The notes beneath the pieces are model-generated. The model did no database searches, had not been told where the DNA came from, and saw only the letters and a program-made list of their open reading frames with translations. From assembly GCF_021206925.1 (NCBI RefSeq), contig NZ_JAJPRF010000002.1, positions 372,001 through 436,000 on the forward strand: 64,000 bases of DNA, in the 5' to 3' direction. Both the position numbers and the translations under genes were made by a program. Shown here piece after piece: positions 8,400 through 18,020 of this stretch. The first letter of the stretch is position 1; each line of letters opens with the position of its first letter. This DNA comes from Rhodoflexus caldus (lineage in GTDB: Bacteria > Bacteroidota > Bacteroidia > Cytophagales > Thermoflexibacteraceae).

Positions 8400-10620
8400 A
8401 ATACTGACAACCTTCTGCCGATTGAACAGGCTGTTCTTGTACAGCGCTATTATACTCATTATCTGGGCAGACAGTGAAGTAAAAGCACAAAGCAACAACG
8501 TCAATTTAGACAGCCTGTTTCGGGTAATAGCTACCAATAATCCCGATGCGCAAATGGCTGTATTGGTGCCTGTTTGGGAACAGCGCGCCGAGTTTTCGGT
8601 AGCGCAATCCGAGTCTATCATGCGGGCAATAGAGGGGCTGTACAACAGAACCGGCGAAACTTCTTCTAAGATACTGTATTACAGAGCCAAAGCGCTTTCG
8701 TCTTATTACCGCAATCAACTGTCGGAGGCCTTTCATGCCTGCGAAAAGGTAATGGAATTGCCGATACACACGGCACAAGACAGCCTCAGCCTGATACAAA
8801 CGCTTTTTGTGCGCGGTATAGCCTATCATGCCAGAGGCGAATTAGGAAATGCTGCCAAAGACTTTAACACCGCCCTCCGATTAGCCCACGGACGCAGAGC
8901 TTGGGACAAAAGCAAGCAACTGAATACACTGATTGCAAAGTTGTACCTTTTTGGAGGCTTGATAGACATCCAACGCAATGACTTACCTGCCGCCGAGCAA
9001 AAATTCACGGATACAAGACTGATTTTCAGAAAATTAAACGATAAGATAGGAGTTGCGCTTGCCGATGCCTACACGGGCAATCTGTACATCAAACAAAAGA
9101 ATTACGTCCGTGCGGAAGCACTTTTGAGAAGCAGCCTGAATACTTTTTTGAAAGCTCAGGCCTATCACCAAACCGCACGGGTCTATTCGTACTTTGGCCA
9201 CATGGAAATGGAGCGCGGAACGGTAGATGATGCCTTGTTGTGGTACAATAAGTGCATTCAAATAGACAGCAGCAACCACAAATTGATTTCCTTACAAGAC
9301 CATTATTTAGATGTAGCCCGTGCCCTGTTGGAAAACAGCAATTACGAAGCCGCCAAGCAATATATCAACGAAGCCAAGCAAGTAGCATCTGCTACCGACA
9401 ACCAATATGCGCTTATGCTTGCCTATGATATGGAAGCCGAGCTTTACTATGCAACCGGTAATTTTCGGAAGGCCTACGAAAGCCAGCAAATCGGCAATAC
9501 GCACCGCGACAAGGTGTATGACGAACAGCTACTCACCGAAATTGCCAAAAGCAAAACAGAATCCGCACAGGCAAAAGAGACAGACAGCCTCCGAATAGTG
9601 AGTATTACCAAACAAAATGAGGCAGCAGCAGAAAAAGCCCTCAACGAGCGGCTTTCCTTGTATCTTCGCCTGCTTGTGGTGGCTGCCGTTATAATTTCAA
9701 TACTACTTGTCGGACTTGTTAAGACAAACAAAAAACTGAAACAGAAAAACATAGAACTGAACAATAAAAACACGCGACTTGACCAAGCATTGATTGACTT
9801 AGAACTTACGCAGAAACAATATGCCCAATCCGAAAAATTGGCAGCGCTGGGTAAACTTTCAGGCGGCATAGCGCACGAAATACTCAACCCGATGAACTAC
9901 ATCAATAACGGCACGCAACAGTTGGAAAAAGGTATCAAACGACTGATTGCAGCCAATGAAGAATACCGCCGCATGTTAAGCCAATTTATACCGGAAAAAG
10001 ACACTGCCCATCATTCCCGCGAACAAGAATATGCCTCATTGCAAGCCGAGGTTTACATGTTTCTGGATATCATCAAATCAGGTGTCAATAAAATTTTAGG
10101 GATTGTAGAAAGCATCAGGCAACTCAAACCGCCCGAATTTAAAAGCGCAGATATCCACAACACCATAGAAAACGCTTTGCACATGCTTTCCGCGCAATAT
10201 GAGGATATTGAGGTGGAGCGTCGGTACGAAAAAAAATGCCCTCAGGTGATGGCTGACCACTTGCAGTTAGAACGGGTATTTACCAACATCATCGGTAATG
10301 CCTTCCAAGCAATACGAATAGCCAAACGAATGCACGGGAAAATAACCATTACCACTGATTTTTTTTCATTAGAAAAAGAAAATGACAAATTATTTGTCAG
10401 AGTAGAAATACAAGATAATGGCATCGGTATGACCGATAAAGTAAAACAACAAATTTACGAGCCTTTTTTTACTACCAAAGAAGCGGGCAGCGGCATGGGC
10501 TTGGGGCTTTACATCACCAAACAAATTCTTGATTTGCATCAGGCCAAAATAGACATCATATCCGAACAAAATGTGGGCACCAATTTTATCATAGCCCTGC
10601 CTGTAAGTGGCTTGAATTAG
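8371..10620 (+). CDS. TPR-repeat sensor histidine kinase
   Basis: This is a membrane histidine kinase of 749 aa. A signal-like hydrophobic stretch (21-32) is followed by about 380 residues of TPR-type helical repeats (for example LYNRTGETSSKILYYRAKAL and ALLWYNKCIQID). One transmembrane helix lies near 428-450, then a coiled coil. The kinase core follows, with the HisKA-type box SGGIAHEILNPMNYI (His502), an N box NIIGNAFQAI near 638, the G1 box QDNGIGM and the G2 box GSGMGLGLY. The TPR part would be extracytoplasmic. No response regulator is fused or adjacent except the receiver in the next gene, which is the natural phosphorelay partner (inference). Confidence 0.9.
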   Translation: MFSVEQLSDKILTTFCRLNRLFLYSAIILIIWADSEVKAQSNNVNLDSLFRVIATNNPDAQMAVLVPVWEQRAEFSVAQSESIMRAIEGLYNRTGETSSKILYYRAKALSSYYRNQLSEAFHACEKVMELPIHTAQDSLSLIQTLFVRGIAYHARGELGNAAKDFNTALRLAHGRRAWDKSKQLNTLIAKLYLFGGLIDIQRNDLPAAEQKFTDTRLIFRKLNDKIGVALADAYTGNLYIKQKNYVRAEALLRSSLNTFLKAQAYHQTARVYSYFGHMEMERGTVDDALLWYNKCIQIDSSNHKLISLQDHYLDVARALLENSNYEAAKQYINEAKQVASATDNQYALMLAYDMEAELYYATGNFRKAYESQQIGNTHRDKVYDEQLLTEIAKSKTESAQAKETDSLRIVSITKQNEAAAEKALNERLSLYLRLLVVAAVIISILLVGLVKTNKKLKQKNIELNNKNTRLDQALIDLELTQKQYAQSEKLAALGKLSGGIAHEILNPMNYINNGTQQLEKGIKRLIAANEEYRRMLSQFIPEKDTAHHSREQEYASLQAEVYMFLDIIKSGVNKILGIVESIRQLKPPEFKSADIHNTIENALHMLSAQYEDIEVERRYEKKCPQVMADHLQLERVFTNIIGNAFQAIRIAKRMHGKITITTDFFSLEKENDKLFVRVEIQDNGIGMTDKVKQQIYEPFFTTKEAGSGMGLGLYITKQILDLHQAKIDIISEQNVGTNFIIALPVSGLN

Positions 10621-10668
10621 AGAAAATTTCGTATAATTGTTTCCAAACTAAACTGCAAATACACCCTT

Positions 10669-11847
10669 ATGGATGTAAGTGACCCTTATAAAATTCTTTA
10701 TCTGGACGACGAGCTGAACAACCTCATTATTTTCAGGTCGCAGTTTCAGGAAGAGTTTGAAGTTTACACCGCACAGACCGTACAAGCTGCTTTAGATATT
10801 TTACAGCAGCACGAAATAGAACTGATTATTACCGACCAACGGATGCCCGGCATTACCGGCATTGAGTTTTTGCGCAGCATCCACCATATCTATCCTCGTA
10901 TTACCAAAATAATTTTGACCGGTTTTGTAGATATTGAAGAAGTAAAAATTGCCATTAACGAACTTGGCATTGCAGGATATATCAACAAACCGTGGGAAGA
11001 GCTTTCACTCCGTCTGCTGATGCTGAAGGCCTGCGAATCTTACCGCAACGCACGCGAAATACGGCTTTTGACCGAACGCTTGGAGCAACGCGTACAAGAG
11101 CGCACCGAAGAGTTGAACAGAAAAACCCGAATCCTTGAAATCCAAAACGAGTTACTTACCGAGGTCAATAATGAAAAAAACAGCATCATTTCATTTATAG
11201 CACACGACCTGAAAGGGCCTCTGAACCGCATTGAAGGGCTGATTACTATTATGGTAAATTCTACGGAAATTACCGAAGAACAACAAGAATACTTCCGCCT
11301 GATAATGGAATGTATAAACGACGGCAAGATGCTGATTCGCAACTTGTTGGATGCCAAAGAAATGGAAGAAAACACCAAAGAAGATTTTTATCCGGTTGAT
11401 GTACATGAACTGATAGACAAAGTTTTTGCAGCCTATGAAAAACAAAGTACACAAAAACAAATCCGTATGCATTTGGAAAACAACTTGGAATCGGCCGTTA
11501 TCCATGGCAATGCAGACTATGTCATGCGTATCATGGAAAACCTGATTTCCAATGCTATTAAGTTTTCACCCATCGGAAAAAATGTTTTTATCAGACTACA
11601 AGACCTTGATAAACATTTGGCAATAGAAGTACAGGACGAAGGCCCCGGTTTTACCGAACACGACATAAAAAATCTTTACAAGTCGTTTAAAAAACTTAGC
11701 GCACAACCCACAGCTGGGGAAAGTTCCACCGGGTTGGGGCTTGCCGTAGTCAAGTCGTTGGTTACCAAAATGAACGGCCAAATTGCACTGTACAGCGAAC
11801 CCGGACAAGGGGCACGCTTTATGTTAACCCTTCCTAAACACCGGTAA
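10669..11847 (+). CDS. Receiver-histidine kinase hybrid (REC-HisKA-HATPase)
   Basis: This is a soluble 392-aa signalling protein with an unusual order: an N-terminal receiver domain (acidic pair Asp13/Asp14, phospho-Asp56 in TDQRMPG, Thr84, Lys107 in INKPWE). A coiled-coil linker (about 120-170) follows, then HisKA with His179 in FIAHDLKGPL and a HATPase domain (NLISNAIKFSP, DEGPGFTEHD, STGLGLAVVKSL). No membrane segment or output domain is visible. Being 48 bp downstream of the TPR-kinase, it probably accepts phosphate from it on Asp56 and passes the signal on through its own kinase. Confidence 0.9.
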   Translation: MDVSDPYKILYLDDELNNLIIFRSQFQEEFEVYTAQTVQAALDILQQHEIELIITDQRMPGITGIEFLRSIHHIYPRITKIILTGFVDIEEVKIAINELGIAGYINKPWEELSLRLLMLKACESYRNAREIRLLTERLEQRVQERTEELNRKTRILEIQNELLTEVNNEKNSIISFIAHDLKGPLNRIEGLITIMVNSTEITEEQQEYFRLIMECINDGKMLIRNLLDAKEMEENTKEDFYPVDVHELIDKVFAAYEKQSTQKQIRMHLENNLESAVIHGNADYVMRIMENLISNAIKFSPIGKNVFIRLQDLDKHLAIEVQDEGPGFTEHDIKNLYKSFKKLSAQPTAGESSTGLGLAVVKSLVTKMNGQIALYSEPGQGARFMLTLPKHR

Positions 11848-11947
11848 TTGCAATCGCCTGCAAATGAATTTAGTTATTTAATCGTTTGGCAATAATTATC
11901 GGCAAATCAACTACAAAATGGCAGCCTATTTGTAATGCTTGCATATT

Positions 11948-13273
11948 ATGGAAGATGACAGTTGCTATTTTCGTAGTTTTTTAGCTGCCTTGCTGATTTG
12001 TATTGCACCCCTCGCCTTTGGACAAAGCCATACATCTCGGCCTTCGCCGCTGTTCTATAACCGCTTGGCCGAAACCTACATAGACTCGCTGCCGATGCGC
12101 TCGCTGCAATACGCCGAGCAGGCGTATTATTTGGCTAAAGCCCGCCAAGACAACCATGCCATTTACAGAGCTTTGAGCAATATTGTAGCCGCACATTGGA
12201 AACTCAACAATCGCGAACAACACAAGTACTACTCCGTTTTGCTGTTTGAAGCGCACAAACAGCTACGAAAAAACCGTCAATCAACACCTTGGGACAAAAT
12301 GCTCGCCTTGCAAAAAGAAGCGGACAGCATACAGATGCAACTCACAGAAGAGCGTTACAGGCAAGCACTTGCACAGTCGGAAAGTGCCAACTATTTGCTA
12401 CAAACTTGGCTGATATTTGTAGCTCTGCTGAGCGTCGTCGTTCTGTTTTTCTGGTGGCGCACACAGCGCACAAACACCTTGTTGGAACAACAAAAACAGG
12501 AAATTGTGCATCAAAACCAACAATTGCAGGAGCAAAACGAATGCCTGCATCAACTGGGAATAGAACGGAATGAGTTTATCCATATGCTTTCGCACGATTT
12601 GCGCACGCCTTTCAATACCATTTACGGCTTGCTGCGCCTTATTGAAATAGATGGCGCGCCCAACAGCCGACAGCAGGAATACATCACACAAATAGATACC
12701 ACTATTAAACGTGCCAACGTGCTCATTAAAGAGATATTGGAGGCAAGTCTTTACGAACAAGCCGATGTCCAAACTCTCAAAACCGAAGCAGTAACCGTGC
12801 ATCAGGTAGTAGAACAGGTAATAACAGATTTTAAAAGTTTGGCCGAAAGCAAAAACATAGAAATTGTATTTAACAAACCCTCTGCTGATTTGAGCATCCA
12901 CGCAGACCAACAAGCACTTGTACGAATTTTAGAAAATCTGCTTTCCAATGCCATCAAGTACTCCCCTACTGACCGCAAAGTCATTGTAGAAATAAAGCCA
13001 CAGCAAGAGAGTTGCCATATTTCGGTGCAGGATTTCGGCCCCGGCTTTACGGAAGAAGACAAAAAGAAGATGTTCAAAAAATTTCAGCGACTCAGTGCCC
13101 GACCAACGGCAGGTGAACCTTCTACGGGTTTGGGGCTTTCAATTGTCAAAAAACTCACCGAACAAATGAAGGGAACCGTAACATGTGAAAGTGTGCAAGG
13201 TAAAGGGGCAAAATTTACAGTCAGTTTTCCCCTAATACCCGAAAAGCAATCGCTTACCCATACGATGTTGTAA
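11948..13273 (+). CDS. Sensor histidine kinase with short TPR-like extracytoplasmic part
   Basis: The protein has 441 aa. A signal peptide (SFLAALLICIAPLAFGQ) is followed by a short helical, TPR-like region (about 30-110) with SLQYAEQAYYLAKARQDN. One transmembrane helix lies near 150-170 (WLIFVALLSVVVLFFWW), then a coiled coil, HisKA with His216 in MLSHDLRTPFNTIYG, and HATPase with NLLSNAIKYSP, DFGPGFTEED and STGLGLSIVKKL. The C-terminal kinase domain closely resembles that of the preceding gene, including the KKFQRLSARPTAGEPSTGLG wording against its KSFKKLSAQPTAGESSTGLG, suggesting duplication. The frame opens with TTG 11939; ATG 11948 is preferred. Confidence 0.9.
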   Translation: MEDDSCYFRSFLAALLICIAPLAFGQSHTSRPSPLFYNRLAETYIDSLPMRSLQYAEQAYYLAKARQDNHAIYRALSNIVAAHWKLNNREQHKYYSVLLFEAHKQLRKNRQSTPWDKMLALQKEADSIQMQLTEERYRQALAQSESANYLLQTWLIFVALLSVVVLFFWWRTQRTNTLLEQQKQEIVHQNQQLQEQNECLHQLGIERNEFIHMLSHDLRTPFNTIYGLLRLIEIDGAPNSRQQEYITQIDTTIKRANVLIKEILEASLYEQADVQTLKTEAVTVHQVVEQVITDFKSLAESKNIEIVFNKPSADLSIHADQQALVRILENLLSNAIKYSPTDRKVIVEIKPQQESCHISVQDFGPGFTEEDKKKMFKKFQRLSARPTAGEPSTGLGLSIVKKLTEQMKGTVTCESVQGKGAKFTVSFPLIPEKQSLTHTML

Positions 13274-13301
13274 TTTTTGTAAAAAATTGCAACTTGCGGC
13301 T

Positions 13302-14552
13302 ATGGATATGATTAATCGTCTCATAGATTCAGCTGTTGCTGCCAATCGTTTGTTGGCACAGGTGCCGCAAACAGTGATTGCCCAATTTTTACAAGCACTT
13401 GCCGAAGCTACGGAAAAAGCAACGGATGTTATTCTGGCAGCCAATGCGGAAGACCTATCCCGAATGTCGCCCGATAACCCCAAATACGACCGTTTGTTGC
13501 TATCCCCCGAGCGCATAGCCAATATTGCCAATGAAATACGCCATGTAGCCAATCTGCCCTCACCCGTAGGGCGAGTGATAGAAGAAAAAACACTTCCTAA
13601 TCAACTTTTTTTGCAAAAAGTAAGTGTACCTCTGGGAGTGGTAGGTATTATTTACGAAGCGCGCCCCAACGTAACGTTAGACGTAACGGCTTTGTGTTTG
13701 CGTGCCGGTAATACAGTCCTTCTCAAAGGCGGCAGCGATTCGCAAGCAACCAATGAGGCCATCGTCGGAGTAATTCGGGAGGTACTGTACCAATTGAAAT
13801 TACCTATTGATGCCGTAACGCTTCTGCCCCCTTCACGCGAAGCTGCCGAAAAACTTTTGTTGGCTGAGGGAAAAGTAGATGTGATTATCCCGCGTGGCAG
13901 CCGACAACTGATTGATTTTGTGCGAAGAAATTCCCGCGTGCCTGTCATAGAAACAGGGGCAGGCATTGTCCATACATACATTGATGCAAGCGCAGATATT
14001 GAAAAAGCAGCCAATATTATTTACAACGCAAAAACCCGACGGGTCAGTGTTTGTAACGCACTGGATTGCCTGCTTATCCATCGGGCTGTTTTGCCACAAC
14101 TGCGCCATATGATACAACCACTTGCAAAGAAAAATGTAGAAATTTTTGCAGATATAGAATCCATGTTTTATCTGCAAGTTGGTTATCCGCGTCATCTGTT
14201 GAAATTTGCCGAACCCCAACACTTCGGTACAGAGTTTTTAGACTACAAAATGAGCATCCGCACTGTAAGCAACCTCGATGAGGCGCTCGAGCACATAGCC
14301 CGTTATTCATCCAAACACAGCGAGGCCATTGTGGCAGAAGACGCGGAAACCATAGAACGATTCCTCAACGTTGTGGATGCCGCCGCTGTTTACGCCAATG
14401 CCTCTACCGCTTTTACCGACGGAGCACAATTTGGCATGGGGGCAGAAATAGGCATCAGTACGCAAAAATTACATGCCAGAGGCCCCATGGCACTACCGGA
14501 ACTAACCAGCTACAAATGGAAAATTAGGGGGAACGGACAGGTGCGCCCGTAA
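13302..14552 (+). CDS. proA: Glutamate-5-semialdehyde dehydrogenase (gamma-glutamyl phosphate reductase)
   Basis: It reduces gamma-glutamyl phosphate to glutamate-5-semialdehyde with NADPH in proline synthesis. The family blocks are all there: VPLGVVGIIYEARPNVT, LCLRAGNTVLLKGGSDS, VIETGAGIVHTYID, and RVSVCNALDCLLIH containing the catalytic cysteine, and ARGPMALPELTSYKW at the end. 416 aa from ATG 13302; TTG 13287 is an upstream alternative. proB is not in the window. An imperfect hairpin (13267-13293) spans the gap from the kinase gene. Confidence 0.96.
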   Translation: MDMINRLIDSAVAANRLLAQVPQTVIAQFLQALAEATEKATDVILAANAEDLSRMSPDNPKYDRLLLSPERIANIANEIRHVANLPSPVGRVIEEKTLPNQLFLQKVSVPLGVVGIIYEARPNVTLDVTALCLRAGNTVLLKGGSDSQATNEAIVGVIREVLYQLKLPIDAVTLLPPSREAAEKLLLAEGKVDVIIPRGSRQLIDFVRRNSRVPVIETGAGIVHTYIDASADIEKAANIIYNAKTRRVSVCNALDCLLIHRAVLPQLRHMIQPLAKKNVEIFADIESMFYLQVGYPRHLLKFAEPQHFGTEFLDYKMSIRTVSNLDEALEHIARYSSKHSEAIVAEDAETIERFLNVVDAAAVYANASTAFTDGAQFGMGAEIGISTQKLHARGPMALPELTSYKWKIRGNGQVRP

Positions 14553-14617
14553 ACCAGACAAGTAAACAGACATTTCAGGTTGAAAAAAATCAGCAAATTT
14601 GCATATATGCTTGCCTG

Positions 14618-15448
14618 TTATGGGTTGCAAAACATACAGCAAGAAGGGTCGGCATATTGTTCGCTGCTATTCAGCACCTCCTCGCGGTACTGACAAGTCG
14701 GGCATTCCATCCAATACCCTTTGGCCTCTTGCGTAGGCAGCCCACACCAGTTGCACGGTAAGCCCTGTATGCTGGCGCCTCTCCCAAATCCGGGGCGGCG
14801 GCAATGCGGGCACAATGTCATCAAACGTTCCGCCAAATCGGTAGCAGCTGCGGCAATTGCCCGACAGCGCGTCGGGTTATGCATGGCGCGCATGTCTGTT
14901 TCTATCTGCACCACAGGCTGTTGCGCCAATGCCTGACTTACTGCAAAAGTCAGGGTTTCATAATCATGAATACCTTTGACTATCGGGTTTCCGCGCACAA
15001 TGATACCATGCGAGGGGAAACCCGCACTGTCGGCAAATTCCAATGCTGCCTCAACTGAATCAACTTTTTGGGAAGAAAAGTTAGTGGCAGAGGTCAGATG
15101 CTGCCCACAAACCTCTATGCCAAGCTTCGTATCTTTCAGCATCACTATTTCTACGTTGGCGGCAACAAAAGGAATGCTCGGGTGCGGCCCGAATGCCCCT
15201 TCGCTTGCTATCCCGATACTTAGACCGGTTTGCTCTATTGCTGCCATGCACTTCATCCGTGCCGTTTCTGTCTGGCTGCCCTTGCGCTCTGTTTCACCGG
15301 TGAAAGTACCAAAAGAGTCTGTATCTACCGATGCCACCCGAATTTGTAAACCGGTGTTGTATTGTTCAAAAATTGGTGCAATAATTTTTTCCTTGGCATG
15401 GATGGTTGCCAATGCTGCCGTGCGATTTTGAAATAAAGTATGCGTCAT
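14618..15448 (-). CDS. DUF6671-like protein with C-terminal zinc ribbons
   Basis: Function unknown. The 276-aa protein begins LFQNRTAALATIHAKEKIIAP and has the conserved stretch VDTDSFGTFTGETERKGS, then GPHPSIPFVAANVEIVML, which I recognise as the family called DUF6671. The last 70 residues contain four Cys pairs (CPHC, CNWC, CPTC, CCMFC), consistent with two zinc ribbons. The start is ATG 15448, overlapping the stop of the upstream kinase as ATGA, so the two are coupled; the open frame extends further upstream but only into the kinase gene. The partnership with a sensor-like protein suggests a shared regulatory context, not a known one. Confidence 0.8.
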   Translation of the reverse strand: MTHTLFQNRTAALATIHAKEKIIAPIFEQYNTGLQIRVASVDTDSFGTFTGETERKGSQTETARMKCMAAIEQTGLSIGIASEGAFGPHPSIPFVAANVEIVMLKDTKLGIEVCGQHLTSATNFSSQKVDSVEAALEFADSAGFPSHGIIVRGNPIVKGIHDYETLTFAVSQALAQQPVVQIETDMRAMHNPTRCRAIAAAATDLAERLMTLCPHCRRPGFGRGASIQGLPCNWCGLPTQEAKGYWMECPTCQYREEVLNSSEQYADPSCCMFCNP

Positions 15449-16767
15449 TTTTTTGACGAATGGGTTGATTCGGAATGTGCAGGGTTTTGTACTGCCAAAA
15501 ACCATTCCAAGGGCAAAGTAACCATAAATTCGGTTTGCCCGGGTCGGCTGCATACTAATTCTATGGCACCGCCAAGTTTATTGGCAGCTACTTGTGCAAC
15601 ATAAAGCCCCATGCCTGCACCTTTCATCAAATTAACGCCTTTGTAGCTGTTTTTGAACAAGTGCGGGATAGACTCTTTGGGTATACCGATTCCATTGTCG
15701 TTTACTCTGATAATCAGATTGTCATTTTTTTGAACAGCGGCAATGCGTATGTAAGAATTGCGGTAGGATGAATCGCGATAGGTAATCGCATTTTCCAATA
15801 AACTTCGCAAAATAATATTTATCAGCGATGAATCCGATGAAATATTTAACTGCGGAGAAACTTCTATCAGCACAGTAATATCAATTCGTTTATCTAATTG
15901 TACCTCTTCTATTGCACGACTGACAAGTTCCAATACATTTATCGGATGAATATCAGGAACTTTATTTTTCAAACTATTGAAAATCAAAAGTTTATACATA
16001 GAGTACTCCATCCTTGCCGCTGCGTTGGCTACCAATTCAAAATATGCCAATGCATTCAGGTCGCCAATTTTTTTTTCTGTTTTTACCAACTTGCACAGCC
16101 CCATAATTTGGGTAAGCGGTGCCCGCAAATCCTGTGCGGCGCGATAAGTAAACGAATCCAACTCTTCCAATGAAAGCAACAACTCGTTTTCCATCTGTTT
16201 CTGCGTGCTGATGTCTGCCATGGCCAACATTACAATAGTCGTATTTCCTACTGCCAAAGGTTCTATCCAAACCTTTAAGTCTATGATTTTCCGATTGGCG
16301 GTAACTTGCTGCCAATTTTCGGACACCGATTTGTAGCGGTTCATCAATACGCGATTGAGTATGTAAGCTACACGGTTCTCTTCCCACTCGGGACACAGTT
16401 GCACAATGGTTTTGTTCAGTAATTGATTTTTTGAGTAGCCGTATATTTTAGAGGCAGCCTTATTTGCGTCTGCAATACTTCCCTTTTCATCCAATATTAA
16501 CACGCCAACAGGCAGGTTATCAAGGATTTTGGCAAAGAGCGAATCGCTATTCAATTGTGCAGTGGCATAATCATTGGACTCAACATTATTACTTTTTACG
16601 ATAAAAAACACAAAAAAGAACCCTAATATTACATATAAAATTTCCAATATCACCACATACCTGTCTACCATGTGATAGCCGGTAAGCCTTGATAAAAGGC
16701 TAAAAAAGAGAAAAGTAAAGACTGCAAAGATGGAAGGATAGAGGACAAATTGTGATTTTTTATCCAT
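15445..16767 (-). CDS. PAS-containing sensor histidine kinase with Gln in place of the phosphoacceptor His
   Basis: The protein has 440 aa: two transmembrane helices (about 8-30 and 37-58), a PAS domain (about 78-190, LPVGVLILDEKGSIADANKA), then a dimerisation helix and HATPase. In the position of the usual SHDLRAPL motif it reads YRAAQDLRAPLTQIMG, with Gln212 (codon CAG) where His is expected. The ATPase domain looks intact: SLLENAITYRD, NDNGIGIPKES and GAGMGLYVAQVAA. It therefore may bind ATP but could not autophosphorylate in the normal way. It is followed, with an ATGA overlap, by the DUF6671-like gene. Confidence 0.9.
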   Translation of the reverse strand: MDKKSQFVLYPSIFAVFTFLFFSLLSRLTGYHMVDRYVVILEILYVILGFFFVFFIVKSNNVESNDYATAQLNSDSLFAKILDNLPVGVLILDEKGSIADANKAASKIYGYSKNQLLNKTIVQLCPEWEENRVAYILNRVLMNRYKSVSENWQQVTANRKIIDLKVWIEPLAVGNTTIVMLAMADISTQKQMENELLLSLEELDSFTYRAAQDLRAPLTQIMGLCKLVKTEKKIGDLNALAYFELVANAAARMEYSMYKLLIFNSLKNKVPDIHPINVLELVSRAIEEVQLDKRIDITVLIEVSPQLNISSDSSLINIILRSLLENAITYRDSSYRNSYIRIAAVQKNDNLIIRVNDNGIGIPKESIPHLFKNSYKGVNLMKGAGMGLYVAQVAANKLGGAIELVCSRPGQTEFMVTLPLEWFLAVQNPAHSESTHSSKK

Positions 16768-16851
16768 TTTAATAACTTATGTAATATTTTACGAAAGTAT
16801 AAAATCATTTTGATTATGCAAACTTTTTGCGCCCGCATACGGAAACTTGCA

Positions 16852-16859
16852 TAATTTTG
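16852..16859 (+). promoter_or_regulatory. -7 promoter element (TAATTTTG) for the GT2/sigma/hydrolase operon
   Basis: TAATTTTG matches TAnnTTTG. A TTTG at 16826-16829 lies 22 bases upstream, near the expected -33 spacing. The GTG start of the glycosyltransferase is 21 bases downstream. Confidence 0.55.
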
Positions 16860-16880
16860 TCGCTTTAAGGTTAAGCAAAA

Positions 16881-18020
16881 GTGGAACTCAATACTTTCTG
16901 GATTATCGCAGTAGCAACCATAGGTTTTTTTGTGCTGTTGCAACTTATATTACAAGGAATCTGGTTTGGTAAACTTGCATTTTTTAAGCCTACCGCATCG
17001 CAACCCGTCCGGTATGAAGGCATATCTGTTATTGTGGTAGCTCGCAACGAGCATGACAACCTGACACATCTGCTGCCTATTCTTTTAGAGCAAGATTATC
17101 CTGCTCCATACGAAATTATTGTGGTGGACGACCACTCTACCGACGACACATTCTGGCTCTTAAAAACAGCCGCACAGGCCTTTGATAATCTGAAAACAGT
17201 TACCATTAATCACACCCCGGCAGGTATTCATCCTAAAAAATATGCCATCACGCTGGCCGTGAAAGCCGCAACCTATGAGAGGTTGGTACTTACAGATGCA
17301 GATTGTCGCCCCTGTTCGGCCAAGTGGCTGGCCGCCATAGCTGCAAATTTTGACAATAAACAAATTGTGCTGGGCTACTCTCCATACATGGAACGCAAAG
17401 GGTTTTTGAACCGCCTAATTCGCTTCGAGACTTTATATACCGCCATGCAATACATTTCCTCTGCGCTGTGGGGGCATCCCTACATGGGGGTTGGCCGCAA
17501 TCTGTCATATACCAAAAGCCTGTTTCTCGACAACAAAGGCTTTCACAAATTTCAGCGGGTAGTCGGAGGCGATGACGACCTGTTGGTCAATGCCCTTGCC
17601 ACTGCGCAGAATACGTCAGTTGCCATCGGAGCGGATACACTTGTGTATTCGCTGCCTAAAACCACTTGGCGCGGATGGTGGCAGCAAAAACGCCGCCACC
17701 TCTCGGTAGGCAAATACTATCATTGGAAAGACAGGTTGTGGCTGGGATTGAACACCATGTTAGGAATAACAACACACATACTGATTTACGGCGGGCTGAT
17801 AACAAGCCTTCTGTGGCAACAATGGCTGCCTGCAGGCATCATTGCAGGTATTATGTTGCTGCGGTGGGGTTTCTTAGGAACAATTACCTATCTTTGTGCA
17901 AGACAACTTGGCGATAGATTTAGCATTATTTGGTGGCCTTTATTAGACTTTTCCTATATAGTTTATTACTTTACGGCAGGCTTATCCGTACTGATTAGCA
18001 AAAAAGTAGAATGGAAGTGA
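16881..18020 (+). CDS. Family 2 glycosyltransferase, membrane-anchored
   Basis: It transfers a sugar from a nucleotide- or lipid-linked donor at the inner membrane; the acceptor is unknown. The 379-aa protein has one N-terminal transmembrane helix (about 7-27) and several at the C-terminus (about 290-375) around a GT-A domain. Motifs: SVIVVARNEHDNL, IIVVDDHSTDD, LTDADCRPCS (the metal-binding DxD region) and GGDDDLLVNAL. GTG start at 16881, fixed by the promoter just upstream. The last 10 bases overlap the ECF sigma gene. Confidence 0.9.
   Translation: MELNTFWIIAVATIGFFVLLQLILQGIWFGKLAFFKPTASQPVRYEGISVIVVARNEHDNLTHLLPILLEQDYPAPYEIIVVDDHSTDDTFWLLKTAAQAFDNLKTVTINHTPAGIHPKKYAITLAVKAATYERLVLTDADCRPCSAKWLAAIAANFDNKQIVLGYSPYMERKGFLNRLIRFETLYTAMQYISSALWGHPYMGVGRNLSYTKSLFLDNKGFHKFQRVVGGDDDLLVNALATAQNTSVAIGADTLVYSLPKTTWRGWWQQKRRHLSVGKYYHWKDRLWLGLNTMLGITTHILIYGGLITSLLWQQWLPAGIIAGIMLLRWGFLGTITYLCARQLGDRFSIIWWPLLDFSYIVYYFTAGLSVLISKKVEWK

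Noticed and set aside
13267-13293. Imperfect inverted repeat before proA as a terminator
   Set aside because: It has no T-run and overlaps the kinase stop; it may be chance AT-rich pairing.
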